This document shows positions 1 to 8,673 of a stretch of DNA of 64,000 bases, in pieces (the first letter of the stretch is position 1; every line of letters starts with the position of its first letter). The notes under the pieces are model-generated. The model was given only the letters and a program-made list of their open reading frames with translations. It was not told the origin of the DNA and made no database searches. A program made the position numbers and the translations under genes. The DNA is from Eleftheria terrae (GTDB lineage Bacteria > Pseudomonadota > Gammaproteobacteria > Burkholderiales > Burkholderiaceae_C), in assembly GCF_030419005.1 (NCBI RefSeq), contig NZ_CP106951.1, positions 1,984,001 to 2,048,000 on the forward strand, given 5' to 3'.

Positions 1-389
1 TGGGCCGGCAGGCGTCCCGCCGCGTGCTTGGCAAGGAGGATGGGTGCCACCACCTTGGAGCGGATGGCACGGTCCAGCGCCTCTTCCTGCAGTTGCGGCA
101 ACAGCTCATATGAGCCGCGGATGTCGGCCGCCGTGCAGACCAGGTGGTCGAGCGGCCCGGCCTCGCGGAAGAGGCGTCGCACCTCGTCCTCCAACGTCAC
201 GTCGGCCTGATGCAGCCGGACGGCGCCGAACCGGCCCAGGCGGGCCCGGGCCGACTCGAGCTTGTCCATCGAACGGCCGATGATCACGACTTCGCATCGC
301 CGTCGCAGCAGCTGTTCGCTCACCGCGAGCCCCATGCCGGAGCTGCCGCCGACCACAAACGCGCGTTGTCCTTGCAGTGTGTCTTCCAT
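1..389 (-). CDS. Short-chain dehydrogenase/reductase (SDR), 3' end outside window
   Basis: The reading frame starts at an ATG complementary to 387-389 and runs off the left edge, so about 129 N-terminal residues are visible. It opens with a Rossmann nucleotide-binding start (FVVGGSSGMG, about residues 10-19), followed by IIGRS, a DVT motif for adenine contact and a VCTAAD segment replacing the usual NNAG. These are classical SDR landmarks for NAD(P)H-dependent oxidoreduction. The catalytic Tyr-Lys would lie beyond the edge, so substrate and activity cannot be judged. The gene points away from the phaC remnant on the other strand, with about 370 bases between the two starts. The SDR fold is secure; the specific function is unknown. 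Confidence 0.85.
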   Translation of the reverse strand, partial: MEDTLQGQRAFVVGGSSGMGLAVSEQLLRRRCEVVIIGRSMDKLESARARLGRFGAVRLHQADVTLEDEVRRLFREAGPLDHLVCTAADIRGSYELLPQLQEEALDRAIRSKVVAPILLAKHAAGRLPA

Positions 390-759
390 GTCTTGAACCT
401 GGGCTGTCGTGTCAGGAGCGCCATGGTTGCGAATCCGCCATCAGCCCACCAGCAGGATGTTCCGATGACAGCATCGGCGTTTCCGATGACACCCCACGCC
501 TGCGGCCGCGGCCCGGCCAGCCACGGAGGACCGCACGCCATGCTGGCGATGCCGCGAGCTGCAAGCCGGCGCAGCCTTCACGGGCACCCTCGGACGCCGC
601 CACATGCGCAGCTCCACGGTCAGCCGCAGCAGGTCCGCGCTGGGATGCCAGGCACGGGGATCCACTTCCGCACTTGAGGCTTATCAATTGACGCAAGGAC
701 CTGCGTCGCTAGAGTGCCTGCATCAAAAGCACAACGGGTTGCAAGGCTCGCTAACCCTC
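390..759. other. Intergenic region between the divergent SDR and phaC remnant
   Basis: No convincing gene is seen on either strand. The right end holds a sigma-70-like promoter facing phaC (annotated separately). The rest has no recognisable motif. Confidence 0.6.
688..715 (+). promoter_or_regulatory. Candidate sigma-70 promoter of the phaC remnant
   Basis: TTGACG at 688-693 and TAGAGT at 710-715 are separated by 16 bases, close to the sigma-70 consensus. Transcription would start near 722. This places the GTG at 714 upstream of the transcript and favours the ATG at 760 as the original phaC start. It is inferred from the sequence only. Confidence 0.5.
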
Positions 760-2492
760 ATGAGCCTTTCGACGCCCCCCGCCCTCTCGGCGGCCGACAG
801 CCTGGCCCCCCGTTGCGTGCGGCACTCGCACGCTCCACATCCTCGCTGTCGCTTGCCTCGGCCTGGCTTGCGTATGCCGACTGGGCCTTGCATCTTGCGG
901 TGTCGCCGGGCAAGCGCATCGACCTGGCCGTGCTCGCGCTGAAGCAGGGCCAGCAACTCTGGCGCACGGCCGTCGAGCGCAGCCTTCCACGGCCCGCCGC
1001 CTCGCAGCCGGCGCCAGCGGCCCCGCCCGACCGGCGCTTCGCCGCACCGCCCTGGCAGCAGTGGCCGTTCAAGCCGCTGCAGGACGCCTTCCTGATGAGC
1101 GAGCAGTGGTGGAACGCGGCCACCCACGACGTCTGGGGCGTCGAGAAGCACCACGAGAACCTGGTGGCCTTCGCGGCCCGGCAATGGCTGGACATGCTCT
1201 CGCCCGGCAATGGGTGGGCCACCAATCCGGTCGTCATCCAGCGCACCCTCCAGGAGGGGGCGCCAATCTGGTGCGCGGTGCGTCCTACCTGCTGGACGAC
1301 CTGAACCGCTTCGCGGCGCACGAGCCGTCCGCGCCGCCCGCGCCCTTGCGGGTTGGCGTGGACCTGGCCGTCACGCCCGGCAAGGTCGTGCTGAGGAACC
1401 GGCTGATCGAGTTGATCCAGTACACGCCGACCACCGGGTCGGTGTATCGCGAGCCGGTCCTCATCGTGCCGGCCTGGATCATGACGTACTACATCCTCGA
1501 CCTCTCGCCGCACAACTCGCTGGTTCGCTACCTGGTCGGCCAGGGCACACCGTGCTCTGCATCTCCTGGAAGAACCCTCGCAGCGAAGATCGCGAGCTGG
1601 GGATGGACGACTACCTGCAGCTGGGCCTGCGGGCGGCACTCGAGGCAGTGAACAGCATCGTCCCGGAGTGCAAGGTCCACGCCACCGGCTACTGCCTCGG
1701 CGGCACGCTGCTGGCGGCGGCAGCGGCGGCCATGGGCAGCGACGGCGACGACCGGCTCGCCAGCCTCACGCTGTTCGCCGCCCAGACCGATTTCACCGAG
1801 CCGGGCGAGCTGGGCCTGTTCATCGACGAAAGCCAGGTCAGCCTGCTCGAGGCACAGATGGCCGAGACCGGCTACCTCACCGCCGCCCAGATGGCCGGCG
1901 CCTTCCAGATGTTGTGCTCCTATGACCTGCTGTGGTCGCGCATGGTGAACGAATACCTGCTGGGAGAACGCCAGAACGCCAACGACCTGATGGCCTGGAA
2001 TGCCGATGCCACTCGCATGCCCGCCCGCATGCACACCGAGTACCTGCGCCGGCTGTTCCTCCACGACGACCTGAGCGAGGGCCGCTTCCCGGTCCAGAGC
2101 AAGCCGGTCTCGCTGGCCGACATCGACCTGCCGGTGTTCATGGTGGGCACGATGACCGACCACGTGGCACCGTGGCGCTCGGTCTACAAGCTGCACCACC
2201 TGAGCGCGACGGACATCACCTTCGTGCTGACCAGCGGCGGGCACAACGCTGGCATCGTGAGCCCGCCCGGGCATCCGCGCCGGCACTTCCACCTGCTGCG
2301 CCGGCCGGCCAGCCCTACCGCGCGCCGGACGACTGGCTTGCCATCGCGCCCGACCTGCCCGGCTCCTGGTGGCCCGCGTGGCAAGCCGGGCTCGCCGAGC
2401 AGTCGGGCCCGCGATCAGAACCGCCGCCGCTTGGCAGCGCGGCCTGTCCACCGCTCGGCGACGCGCCGGGCACCTATGTGCTGGAGAAATGA
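760..2492 (+). pseudogene. phaC: Class I-like polyhydroxyalkanoate synthase with four frameshifts
   Basis: This polymerises (R)-3-hydroxyacyl-CoA into PHA when intact. Homology is continuous but jumps through four frame changes: near the C6 run at 806-811, the G5 run at 1256-1260, GGG at 1543-1545, and near 2301-2306. Each change is repaired by adding one base in a G or C run, and the repaired frame is exactly 579 codons (578 residues), a normal class I length. The lipase-like box GYCLGG (Cys codon 1693-1695), the Asp in GTMTDH and the His in GGHNAG are all retained. The ATG at 760 fits the repaired frame and the upstream promoter. The stop overlaps the next start as ATGA. The neighbouring genes are intact, so local decay is more likely than general sequencing error, but homopolymer miscalls cannot be excluded. 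Confidence 0.85.
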
Positions 2493-3220
2493 TGGACAAC
2501 GCATTGCAGGGCAAGTACGGCCTGGTCGTCGGCATTGCGGACGAGCGCAGCATCGCCTGGGGCGCTGCAAAGGCATTCCGCGCCGAGGGCGGGCAACTCG
2601 CCGTCACTTGGTTGAACGACAAGGCCCGGCCGCATGTGGAACCGCTGGCCGGGCAGGTGGGCGCCGACATCCGCCTGCCGCTCGATGTCGAGCAGCCGGG
2701 CCAGCTGGAAGCGGTCTTCGACGCGGTGCGGCAACGATGGGGGCGGCTGGATTTCCTGCTGCATTCGATCGCCTACGCACCGAAGAACGACTTGCAGGGA
2801 CGGCTGTCACCGGCGCAGCTGGGCCACCTGCTGTACCACGAGTCGGGCCTGCTCGGTGTGTCGGGCGTCGCCTCCGATCCTCGCGAACTGCTGCCCCAGG
2901 AAGCGGGCAACCCGCGGGTGCAGCTGGCCCTGGCGCTCTATGTGCGGCGCATCGTGCGGGAGATCGGTGCCTTGACGGCGGTGCTCGGCGGCCTGGGCCT
3001 GCTGGTGTTCACTGCCGGCATTGGCGAGCACAACGCCACCATCCGCCAGCGCGTCTGCCGCGAGCTCGGCTTCCTCGGTGTGCAGCTGGACGAAGCGGCC
3101 AATGCCGAGCACGCGCCGACCATCTCCACCACCGCGAGCCGCGTCAGGGTGGCGGTGCAGCCGACCAACGAGGAATGGGTTGCCGCGCGCTGCGTGGAAG
3201 CGGTGCTCGGGAAGGGCTGA
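2489..3220 (+). pseudogene. In-frame chimera: N-terminus of enoyl-ACP reductase FabI fused to C-terminus of acetate kinase
   Basis: This is an open 243-codon frame with no internal stop. Residues 1 to about 105 are FabI-like: ALQGKYGLVVGIADERSIAWG, then LLHSIAYAPKNDLQGR. Here the frame leaves the family before the catalytic Tyr and Lys. From about residue 106 it is acetate kinase-like: LLYHESGLLGVSG, VFTAGIGEHNA and a VQPTNEEW ending. It lacks the N-terminal half of the kinase, including the early catalytic residues. The junction is at about 2801-2806. Neither enzyme should be active. The start at 2489 overlaps the phaC stop (ATGA), so the chimera sits in the phaC transcription unit. Clusters of phaC with pta, ackA and fabI are known in Burkholderiales; I infer a deletion within such a cluster. 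It could still be expressed as a novel protein. Confidence 0.8.
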
Positions 3221-3255
3221 CGCAAGGCACCGCGCCGCGCCACGCCACGCGACCC

Positions 3256-3738
3256 CTACCCCGCCACCCGCTGGAACGCCATCACCCAATTGGTTTCCCA
3301 CTGCTGCCCGCCGTCGAGCGAGAACGCCTGCTCCCAGCGGGCGGCGTCGGGCCCGAGCCGCTGCCACACGAAGCGCACCTTCACCGGCCGGCCGTTGTCC
3401 TCGTCCTCGCCCTCGAACACACCGCGCCCGCCTGCCCAGCCGCCATGCACCGGAGGGAACAGCCGGCCACTGCGGCTGTCGATCCAGTAGATCGCCCACT
3501 GCTGGCGGGCCAGGTCCAGCGTGCGCACCGAGCAGCCGGCAAAGCCCTGGCTCTCGCAATCCATCTGGTCCACGCTCATGATGCCGCCCAGGTGCGACCA
3601 CGCTTGGTAGCTCGCCGGGAACTCGAACCACTCGGTACTGCCGACATGGCGCTCCCGCAAGCGGCGGTTGGTCACGGTCCAGCGGCCGACCAGGAAGTCG
3701 AAGTCGCCGGCTTGTCCGGTGAATGCGGGAAGGGTCAT
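3256..3738 (-). CDS. DUF1579-like conserved protein
   Basis: The protein is 160 residues with no signal peptide or membrane segment. It carries the family pattern DFDFLVGRWTVTNRRL near residue 12, a Trp-rich middle (WAIYWIDSRSGRLFPP) and an ending with WEQAFSLDGGQQWETNW. This resembles the DUF1579-type lipocalin-like proteins of unknown function. The start ATG (3736-3738) is preceded on its strand by GGAG. The gene converges on the fabI-ackA chimera. A perfect 7-base inverted repeat lies 80-100 bases upstream of its start and could be an operator. No function is assigned. Confidence 0.75.
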   Translation of the reverse strand: MTLPAFTGQAGDFDFLVGRWTVTNRRLRERHVGSTEWFEFPASYQAWSHLGGIMSVDQMDCESQGFAGCSVRTLDLARQQWAIYWIDSRSGRLFPPVHGGWAGGRGVFEGEDEDNGRPVKVRFVWQRLGPDAARWEQAFSLDGGQQWETNWVMAFQRVAG

Positions 3739-3816
3739 GCCTGTCTCCTGTGCAGGGCGTCGGGCTCGTACCGGCCGCCGGTGGTGATGAATGGGCCCGC
3801 CATCTTCCGTGCCACC

Positions 3817-3835
3817 ACTGACAAGCGCTGTCAGT
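3817..3835. promoter_or_regulatory. Perfect inverted repeat, candidate operator
   Basis: ACTGACA and TGTCAGT flank a 5-base centre. The size and spacing resemble operators of dimeric HTH repressors such as TetR or MarR. It lies upstream of the minus-strand gene 3256-3738 and 252 bases upstream of the plus-strand response regulator. No regulator gene is adjacent. Confidence 0.4.
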
Positions 3836-4074
3836 AGTGCATGCGACGGACGACTTGCGGCGCTGGCGCCCCGCCCGGCCGCACCGCGGCCGCGGATCGC
3901 CGCCCGCGGTGGAAACCACGCCACCCTGCACGCCGTGGACCGCCGCCGCCTCGAGATGCCGCCATCGCCGGGCAGCATCACAAGCCGCCGGCCGCCCGCC
4001 AGCCAGGCAGCGCCGGCGGCCGATGTCGCGCAAACAGGGTACGCTGCCCCCTCGGCCCCCCGGCTTGCGGTCCC

Positions 4075-4080
4075 TACACT
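4075..4080 (+). promoter_or_regulatory. -10 hexamer TACACT abutting the response regulator start
   Basis: TACACT ends 6 bases before the ATG at 4087, which would therefore be at or next to +1. There is no Shine-Dalgarno sequence before the ATG and no good -35 element. A leaderless transcript is inferred. Confidence 0.4.
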
Positions 4081-4086
4081 TTCGGC

Positions 4087-4764
4087 ATGAAGTTGCGCGT
4101 ACTCGTCATTGAGGACGACCCGAGCCTGCGTCTGGCCTTCATCGAGGCGGTGGCCACCACCACCGACATGGAAGTGGTCGGCCATGCCGGGAATCTGGCC
4201 GAGGGCGCCCGGCTCCTGCTATCCACCCGGCCCGACGTGCTGCTGGTGGACCTCGGCCTGCCGGACGGCAACGGTGTCCATCTCATCGAGCAGGCCGCCC
4301 GCAGCCTGCCGGACTGCGACGTGATGGTGGTCACCGTGTTCGGCGACGAGCGCCATGTGCTGGCCTCCATCGAGGCAGGCGCCACCGGCTACCTGCTGAA
4401 AGACGCCGAGGCGGCCGAGATCGTCGAGCAGATCCGCGTGCTGAAGGCCGGCGGCAGCCCGATCAGCGCCGTCATTGCCCGGCAATTGCTGCGGCGCTTC
4501 GCCGGCTGGACCCCGCCGCCGGCGGCCGCCCCGGCGCCGAGAAGTGCAGACACCGCCGCGGGCGACCACCTGCTGTCGCCCCGCGAGCGCGAGGTGCTGA
4601 CCCTGTCCAGCAAAGGCTATAGCTTCGATGAAATCGCCACGATGCTGGCGCTCTCCCGCCACACCGTGACCAGCTTCGTGAAGCGCATCTACCGCAAGCT
4701 GCAGGTCCACTCGAAAACCGAGGCGGTCTACGAAGCGCGCCACCTGGGCCTCCTCGATGACTGA
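4087..4764 (+). CDS. NarL/FixJ-family response regulator
   Basis: The protein is 225 residues. The receiver domain spans about 1-120 with the acidic pair at residues 10-11, phospho-acceptor Asp55 in VDLGLPDGNG, and a Lys in the LLKDAE motif. A proline/alanine linker follows (about 142-153). The LuxR-type helix-turn-helix is at about 160-215 (LSPREREVLTLSSKGYSFDEIA). It should bind DNA when phosphorylated by the kinase encoded immediately downstream, whose start overlaps its last codons by 8 bases. The -10-like hexamer just before the ATG suggests a leaderless message. Family assignment is firm; the regulon is unknown. Confidence 0.93.
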   Translation: MKLRVLVIEDDPSLRLAFIEAVATTTDMEVVGHAGNLAEGARLLLSTRPDVLLVDLGLPDGNGVHLIEQAARSLPDCDVMVVTVFGDERHVLASIEAGATGYLLKDAEAAEIVEQIRVLKAGGSPISAVIARQLLRRFAGWTPPPAAAPAPRSADTAAGDHLLSPREREVLTLSSKGYSFDEIATMLALSRHTVTSFVKRIYRKLQVHSKTEAVYEARHLGLLDD

Positions 4765-6709
4765 GCGCCTGCGCCGCTGGATGCTGCTGCTCGCGACGGC
4801 CTGTCTGCCGCTGCTCACGCTCGCCCGCACGGCACCGCTGCAGGACGCCGCCTGGCATGTCGAGGCGGCCGACCGCGCCATCACCGCCCGCGAGGACACT
4901 GCCACGGCGGCTGCCGCCGCCAGCCAGCCGCGGCCCGGCACGCTGAGCGACGGCCCACCCGCTCTCGACGACCGGCGCTGGGCCCCGGCCACCCTGCCCG
5001 ACACGCGCCGGGCCGCGCTGGTGGTGCCGCTCGGCGAGCCGCAGCGCCGCATGATGGCCTGGTACCGCTTGCGCCTGCCGGCCCACGCTCCTGCCGGCAC
5101 GCCGGCCGGCACCGACCGCTGGGCGCTCTACCTGCCACGCGTCACCACCCCCACGCTGGAGTTGTGGTGGCATGACGGCGCGCAATGGCGAGCCCTGACG
5201 CCGTCGCCGGTGGCCGTCCAGGAGCGCTGGAGCCGCCCGGTGCTGCTGGCCTGGCCCGAGGCAGCGCCGCCGGCCGAGGCGGTCCGGCTGGTCGCGCTCG
5301 GCCTGCCCTTGCGCGAAGCGACGCCCTATGCGGTCTCCAGCGCCTGGATCGGGCCGGAGGCCGCCCTGCGGCTGCGCGCAGAGTTGCGCCTCTCGCTGCA
5401 GAAGACGCTGCCGCAAGCGATGAGCGTGGCCATGGCCGCCCTCGGCCTGCTGGCGCTTGGCGTCTGGCTGCGGCGCCGCCGGGAACGCGCCTACCTCTAC
5501 TTCGGCCTGGCCTGCCTGGCCTGGCCGCTGCGCAACCTGGAGCACTGGGCCGACCTGCCGGGCGACCCGGCCACCGCCGCCTGGCTCTGGTGGCTGGCGA
5601 ACACCTCGATCTCCTGGGTGATGCTGGCCACTTACTGGTTCGTCTTTCACTTCGACAGCCGGCGGCACCCGGCGGTGGAGCGCGGGCTGCTCGCCCTCGT
5701 CACGCTGGGGGCGGTGCTGGGGCTGCCGCTGTGGCCCTTCAGTGCCTTGCTGCTGCAGCATGCCATCAACGCGCTCACCAGCCTGTGCGTCACGGGCCTG
5801 CTCACCGCGCGGGCCGTGCGCGGCGGCAGGCCGGAACTGCGGGTGATCGTCGCGGCCTTGTGGGCCTGCCTCGGCTTCGGGGTGCACGACTGGCTGCTCA
5901 TCAGCATGACCGTCTCGCCCGAATCGATCCTGCTGTTGCCGTACGGGTCGGCGCTGCTGATCGGCAGCTTCCTGTTCATGGGCTGGCGGCGCTTCATCGG
6001 CGCCATCGAGCATGCGGAGGCGGTCAATGCCACGCTCGAGAGCCAGCTGGCCGAGCGCGAAGCGGCACTGGCCGCGCAACACGAGCAGCTGCGCCAGATC
6101 GAACGCCAGCAGGCGGTGCTGCTGGAGCGCCAACGCCTGATGCGGGACATGCACGACGGCGTCGGCGCGGCGCTCATCTCGGCGCTGCGGGTGGTCGAGC
6201 AAGGCTCGCCCTCGGCCAGCGGCGTGGCCGAGGTGCTGCGGGCTGCGGTGGATGACCTGCGCATCGCCATCGACTCGCTGGAGCCGATCGAGCACGACCT
6301 GGCCACCCTGCTGGCCGGCCTGCGCGCCCGCATGGGGCGCCGACTGGAAGGCGCCGGATTGACCCTGCACTGGTCCATGGCCGACCTGCCCCCCCTGCCC
6401 TGGCTCGATGCTCCCCAGGCCCTGCAGGTGCTGCGGCTGCTGCAGGAGGCCCTGGCCAACGCCATCAGGCATGCACAGGCGCGCAACGTCCGCATCGCGG
6501 CCAACACCGATCCCCAGGGCCGCCGCGTGTTCGTCGAAGTGGCGGACGACGGCACCGGCTTCCAGCCCGACCGGTCCGGTAGCGGCCGGGGCCTGGCCAA
6601 CATGCGGCAGCGGGCGGCGAGCTTGCAAGGGCAGCTCGAGATCGACTCGGCGGCCGCCCGCGGGACCGTGGTTCGCCTCTGGTTGCCGGTCGAGTTGCCG
6701 GCGTCCTGA
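4757..6709 (+). CDS. Membrane sensor histidine kinase (HisKA_3, NarX/DesK type)
   Basis: The protein is 650 residues. A signal peptide (about 1-25) leads a periplasmic domain (about 25-215). This is followed by several membrane helices (about 220-405), a coiled coil (about 415-460) and a HisKA_3 dimerisation box RDMHDGVGAALI with phospho-acceptor His466. The C-terminal ATPase domain shows an N box (QEALANAIRHA) and a G1-type box (VEVADDGTGF). The architecture resembles 7TM-DISM kinases, in which an extracellular sugar-binding-like domain precedes the helices; that assignment is inferred. It overlaps the upstream response regulator gene by 8 bases and is surely its partner. Placing the regulator first is a common order for this class. 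Confidence 0.9.
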   Translation: MTERLRRWMLLLATACLPLLTLARTAPLQDAAWHVEAADRAITAREDTATAAAAASQPRPGTLSDGPPALDDRRWAPATLPDTRRAALVVPLGEPQRRMMAWYRLRLPAHAPAGTPAGTDRWALYLPRVTTPTLELWWHDGAQWRALTPSPVAVQERWSRPVLLAWPEAAPPAEAVRLVALGLPLREATPYAVSSAWIGPEAALRLRAELRLSLQKTLPQAMSVAMAALGLLALGVWLRRRRERAYLYFGLACLAWPLRNLEHWADLPGDPATAAWLWWLANTSISWVMLATYWFVFHFDSRRHPAVERGLLALVTLGAVLGLPLWPFSALLLQHAINALTSLCVTGLLTARAVRGGRPELRVIVAALWACLGFGVHDWLLISMTVSPESILLLPYGSALLIGSFLFMGWRRFIGAIEHAEAVNATLESQLAEREAALAAQHEQLRQIERQQAVLLERQRLMRDMHDGVGAALISALRVVEQGSPSASGVAEVLRAAVDDLRIAIDSLEPIEHDLATLLAGLRARMGRRLEGAGLTLHWSMADLPPLPWLDAPQALQVLRLLQEALANAIRHAQARNVRIAANTDPQGRRVFVEVADDGTGFQPDRSGSGRGLANMRQRAASLQGQLEIDSAAARGTVVRLWLPVELPAS

Positions 6710-7031
6710 CAGGCCCGGGTGCCGCCCGGCATTGCGATGCCGGCGGTCCGCTGGTCGAACCGGCCGCTGCCCCGCGCCCTGGGCGTGCGACGAGGCGCCT
6801 GGCTGGGCAGCGACAGCGGCCTCGGCTGCCGCCATCGCCATCGCCATCGCCATCGCCATCGCCATCGCCATCGCCAGCGGCGGCACGCGGCCCAGCCAGC
6901 CCCGCCAGCCGGCGCGCCGCCGGCACTTTCGTGACGGGCGACACGGCGAGGCCCGGCCTTCGGAACTGCCACGTTGCCAGCGGCCGCATCGCGCGTCATG
7001 CTCGCGCGCGCTCATCGTCCACAGCCCGCCC
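6710..7031. other. Intergenic region with a hexanucleotide microsatellite
   Basis: No credible gene is found in about 320 bases. Short open frames here read through the repeat as His-Arg, Ala-Ile or Met-Ala dipeptides and have no support. Confidence 0.6.
6831..6872 (+). repeat. Seven perfect tandem copies of GCCATC
   Basis: The unit GCCATC is repeated seven times without error, followed by one degenerate copy GCCAGC. It lies between the kinase stop at 6709 and the gene start at 7032. Copy-number change would alter spacing in 6-base steps without breaking a frame. Confidence 0.95.
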
Positions 7032-7763
7032 ATGATTCCCGATCCCGACTCTCCCGCCGCCACCGCCGCACCAGACGCGCCGGCGCTCGACCTCGGCGAG
7101 ATGCGCACCTTGACACGCACCACCACCCCCACCGAGGGGCACCTGCTGAAGTCCTGCCTGGTGGCCGCCGGCATCCCGGCCATGCTGGCCGACGCCCATC
7201 TGGCGCAGGCCCACCCCTTCCTCGCCGGCGCAGCGGGCGGCGTGCGGGTGATGGTGCCGGCGCAGCTGCTGGCCCCGGCCCGCCAGGTGCTGCAGGAGTT
7301 CCACAGCGGCAGCTTCGAGCTGGAGTCCGACGCGCCGGCGCCGTCGCTGGCACCGGCCACACCGCCGCCCCAGGACATTGCGCTGTGGAACCCCGATGCC
7401 GCCGCCTTCTGGAGCCTGTTCTTCACGCCGGTATTCGGCACCTTGCTGCATCTGCTCAACCGCCGTGCCCTGGGGGAGCGCCGCGTCCTGGGCGCCTGGG
7501 CCTGGCTGACGGCCAGCCTGGTCCTCAGTGTGGCCGGCCTCCTGGTCCTGATCGCGGCAGGCGGCCATCCGTCCTTGCGCATGAGCGTGGGGGCGGCGAT
7601 GTCGACCTTCCTGCTCGTCTGGTACTTCAGCTCGGGCCTGGCGCACAGCCAGGCGGTGGCGCGCCTCTACGGCTCGCGCTACCGGCGACGGCCGCTGTTC
7701 AAGGCGTGGCTGGCCGGCGGCGCCTTCCTGGTCGTGCGACTGCTCCTCACCACACCGACGTAA
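7032..7763 (+). CDS. DUF2007-like domain protein with C-terminal membrane segments
   Basis: The protein is 243 residues. The N-terminal part (about 25-100) has the pattern of DUF2007 proteins, a small alpha/beta domain proposed in signalling (TLTRTTTPTEGHLLKSCLVAAGI followed by VRVMVPAQLLAPARQVL). A Pro/Ala linker leads to a membrane region with hydrophobic stretches at about 155-180, 190-205 and 225-240. The ATG at 7032 precedes all the homology. The gene stands alone, 322 bases after the kinase gene and convergent with the hydrolase gene. Its function is unknown; a membrane-anchored accessory protein is a guess. Confidence 0.7.
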   Translation: MIPDPDSPAATAAPDAPALDLGEMRTLTRTTTPTEGHLLKSCLVAAGIPAMLADAHLAQAHPFLAGAAGGVRVMVPAQLLAPARQVLQEFHSGSFELESDAPAPSLAPATPPPQDIALWNPDAAAFWSLFFTPVFGTLLHLLNRRALGERRVLGAWAWLTASLVLSVAGLLVLIAAGGHPSLRMSVGAAMSTFLLVWYFSSGLAHSQAVARLYGSRYRRRPLFKAWLAGGAFLVVRLLLTTPT

Positions 7764-7851
7764 GGCAGCGCCCACCGCCCCGCCTGCCGGCGAGCCGCAG
7801 CGCCGCGGACGGCGAGCCCGCCCCAGGGCCCACGGCCCGGCAGGCGGCCCG

Positions 7852-8673
7852 CTAGGGCCGCGCCGCCTCCCGCCCCGCCCCGCGCGCACCGCCGGGCCCA
7901 TCGAGGAAACCACGAACCACCCGCAGGACGGCGCCTTCCTGCTCGCGATGCGGCACATGCCCGCAGGCAGGCAGGATCTCGAGGACGGCCGGCCCCTGCA
8001 CCTGTGCAGCAATGCGCTCGGCATGGCTCAGCGACCCGTATTCATCGTCGCCGCCATGAATGGCCAGGACGGGGCAGGCGACACGCTGCAGTGCCGCGTC
8101 GAGCCGCCAGCCGCGAAAGTCCTCCGACAACCAGGTATCGACCCAAGCCCGCAGCACCCAGGGCGCCTTGTCGCCGAGGTACTTCCTCAACCGCTCCAGC
8201 GGCGCCGGCCCGGCAAACGCGTGCCGGGCGTTGCTCACGCCCTGGACGGTGCGGTCCTCCACGAAGGCCTGGGCCGATTCGGTCACCAGGGCGTGGCAAC
8301 GTTCGCCAAACGCCGCGGCGCAGCCCGCCGCCATCGCACCGCCCACGCTGTGGCCGAACAGGACGAAGCGATCCAGCCGCAAGCGCTCGCGCACCGCTGA
8401 AAAAGCGCCGGCTGCCTCGTCCTCGATGAAGCCGGGCGGCAGGTCGCCAGGATGGGGATCGGACGCGCCGAAGCCAAGCCGGTCATAGGCGATCACGGTT
8501 CGCCCGGTGGCCTCCGACAACCGCTGCGGAAAGTCGCGCCACAGCGCCACGCAGCCCAGCGAGTCGTGCAACAGCACGATCGGCGCTTCATCACCGGCCG
8601 CATGCCAGGCCTTGGCGAACAGGCGGCCCGGGCCCGTGTCGATCCAGAGGGTCTCGGTGGACAGGTCGCTCAT
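7852..8673 (-). CDS. Alpha/beta-fold hydrolase
   Basis: The protein is 273 residues and cytoplasmic. It has an LHDSLGC oxyanion-hole region, a nucleophile elbow FGHSVGG, an acid in HGGDDEYG and a histidine in ACGHVPHRE, giving the full triad order Ser-Asp-His. This resembles lactonase/esterase members of the Abhydrolase_6 group; the substrate is unknown. The start ATG (8671-8673) overlaps the stop of the upstream LysR gene by 4 bases, so the two are co-transcribed. It thus belongs to the LysR divergon and may act on the same compound as the decarboxylase-like and tautomerase proteins on the other side. Confidence 0.88.
   Translation of the reverse strand: MSDLSTETLWIDTGPGRLFAKAWHAAGDEAPIVLLHDSLGCVALWRDFPQRLSEATGRTVIAYDRLGFGASDPHPGDLPPGFIEDEAAGAFSAVRERLRLDRFVLFGHSVGGAMAAGCAAAFGERCHALVTESAQAFVEDRTVQGVSNARHAFAGPAPLERLRKYLGDKAPWVLRAWVDTWLSEDFRGWRLDAALQRVACPVLAIHGGDDEYGSLSHAERIAAQVQGPAVLEILPACGHVPHREQEGAVLRVVRGFLDGPGGARGAGREAARP

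Larger units (their letters stand above)
3739..4086. other. Divergent intergenic region
   Basis: No gene is visible in about 350 bases. It holds the inverted repeat at 3817-3835 and, at its right end, the -10-like hexamer of the response regulator that begins at 4087. Confidence 0.6.

Noticed and set aside
714..760. GTG at 714 as the phaC start
   Set aside because: It would lie within the -10 element of the candidate promoter, and the repaired frame favours the ATG at 760.
6719..6934. Small His-Arg repeat protein across the microsatellite
   Set aside because: The repeat reads as a dipeptide in every frame, with no ribosome site or flanking homology.
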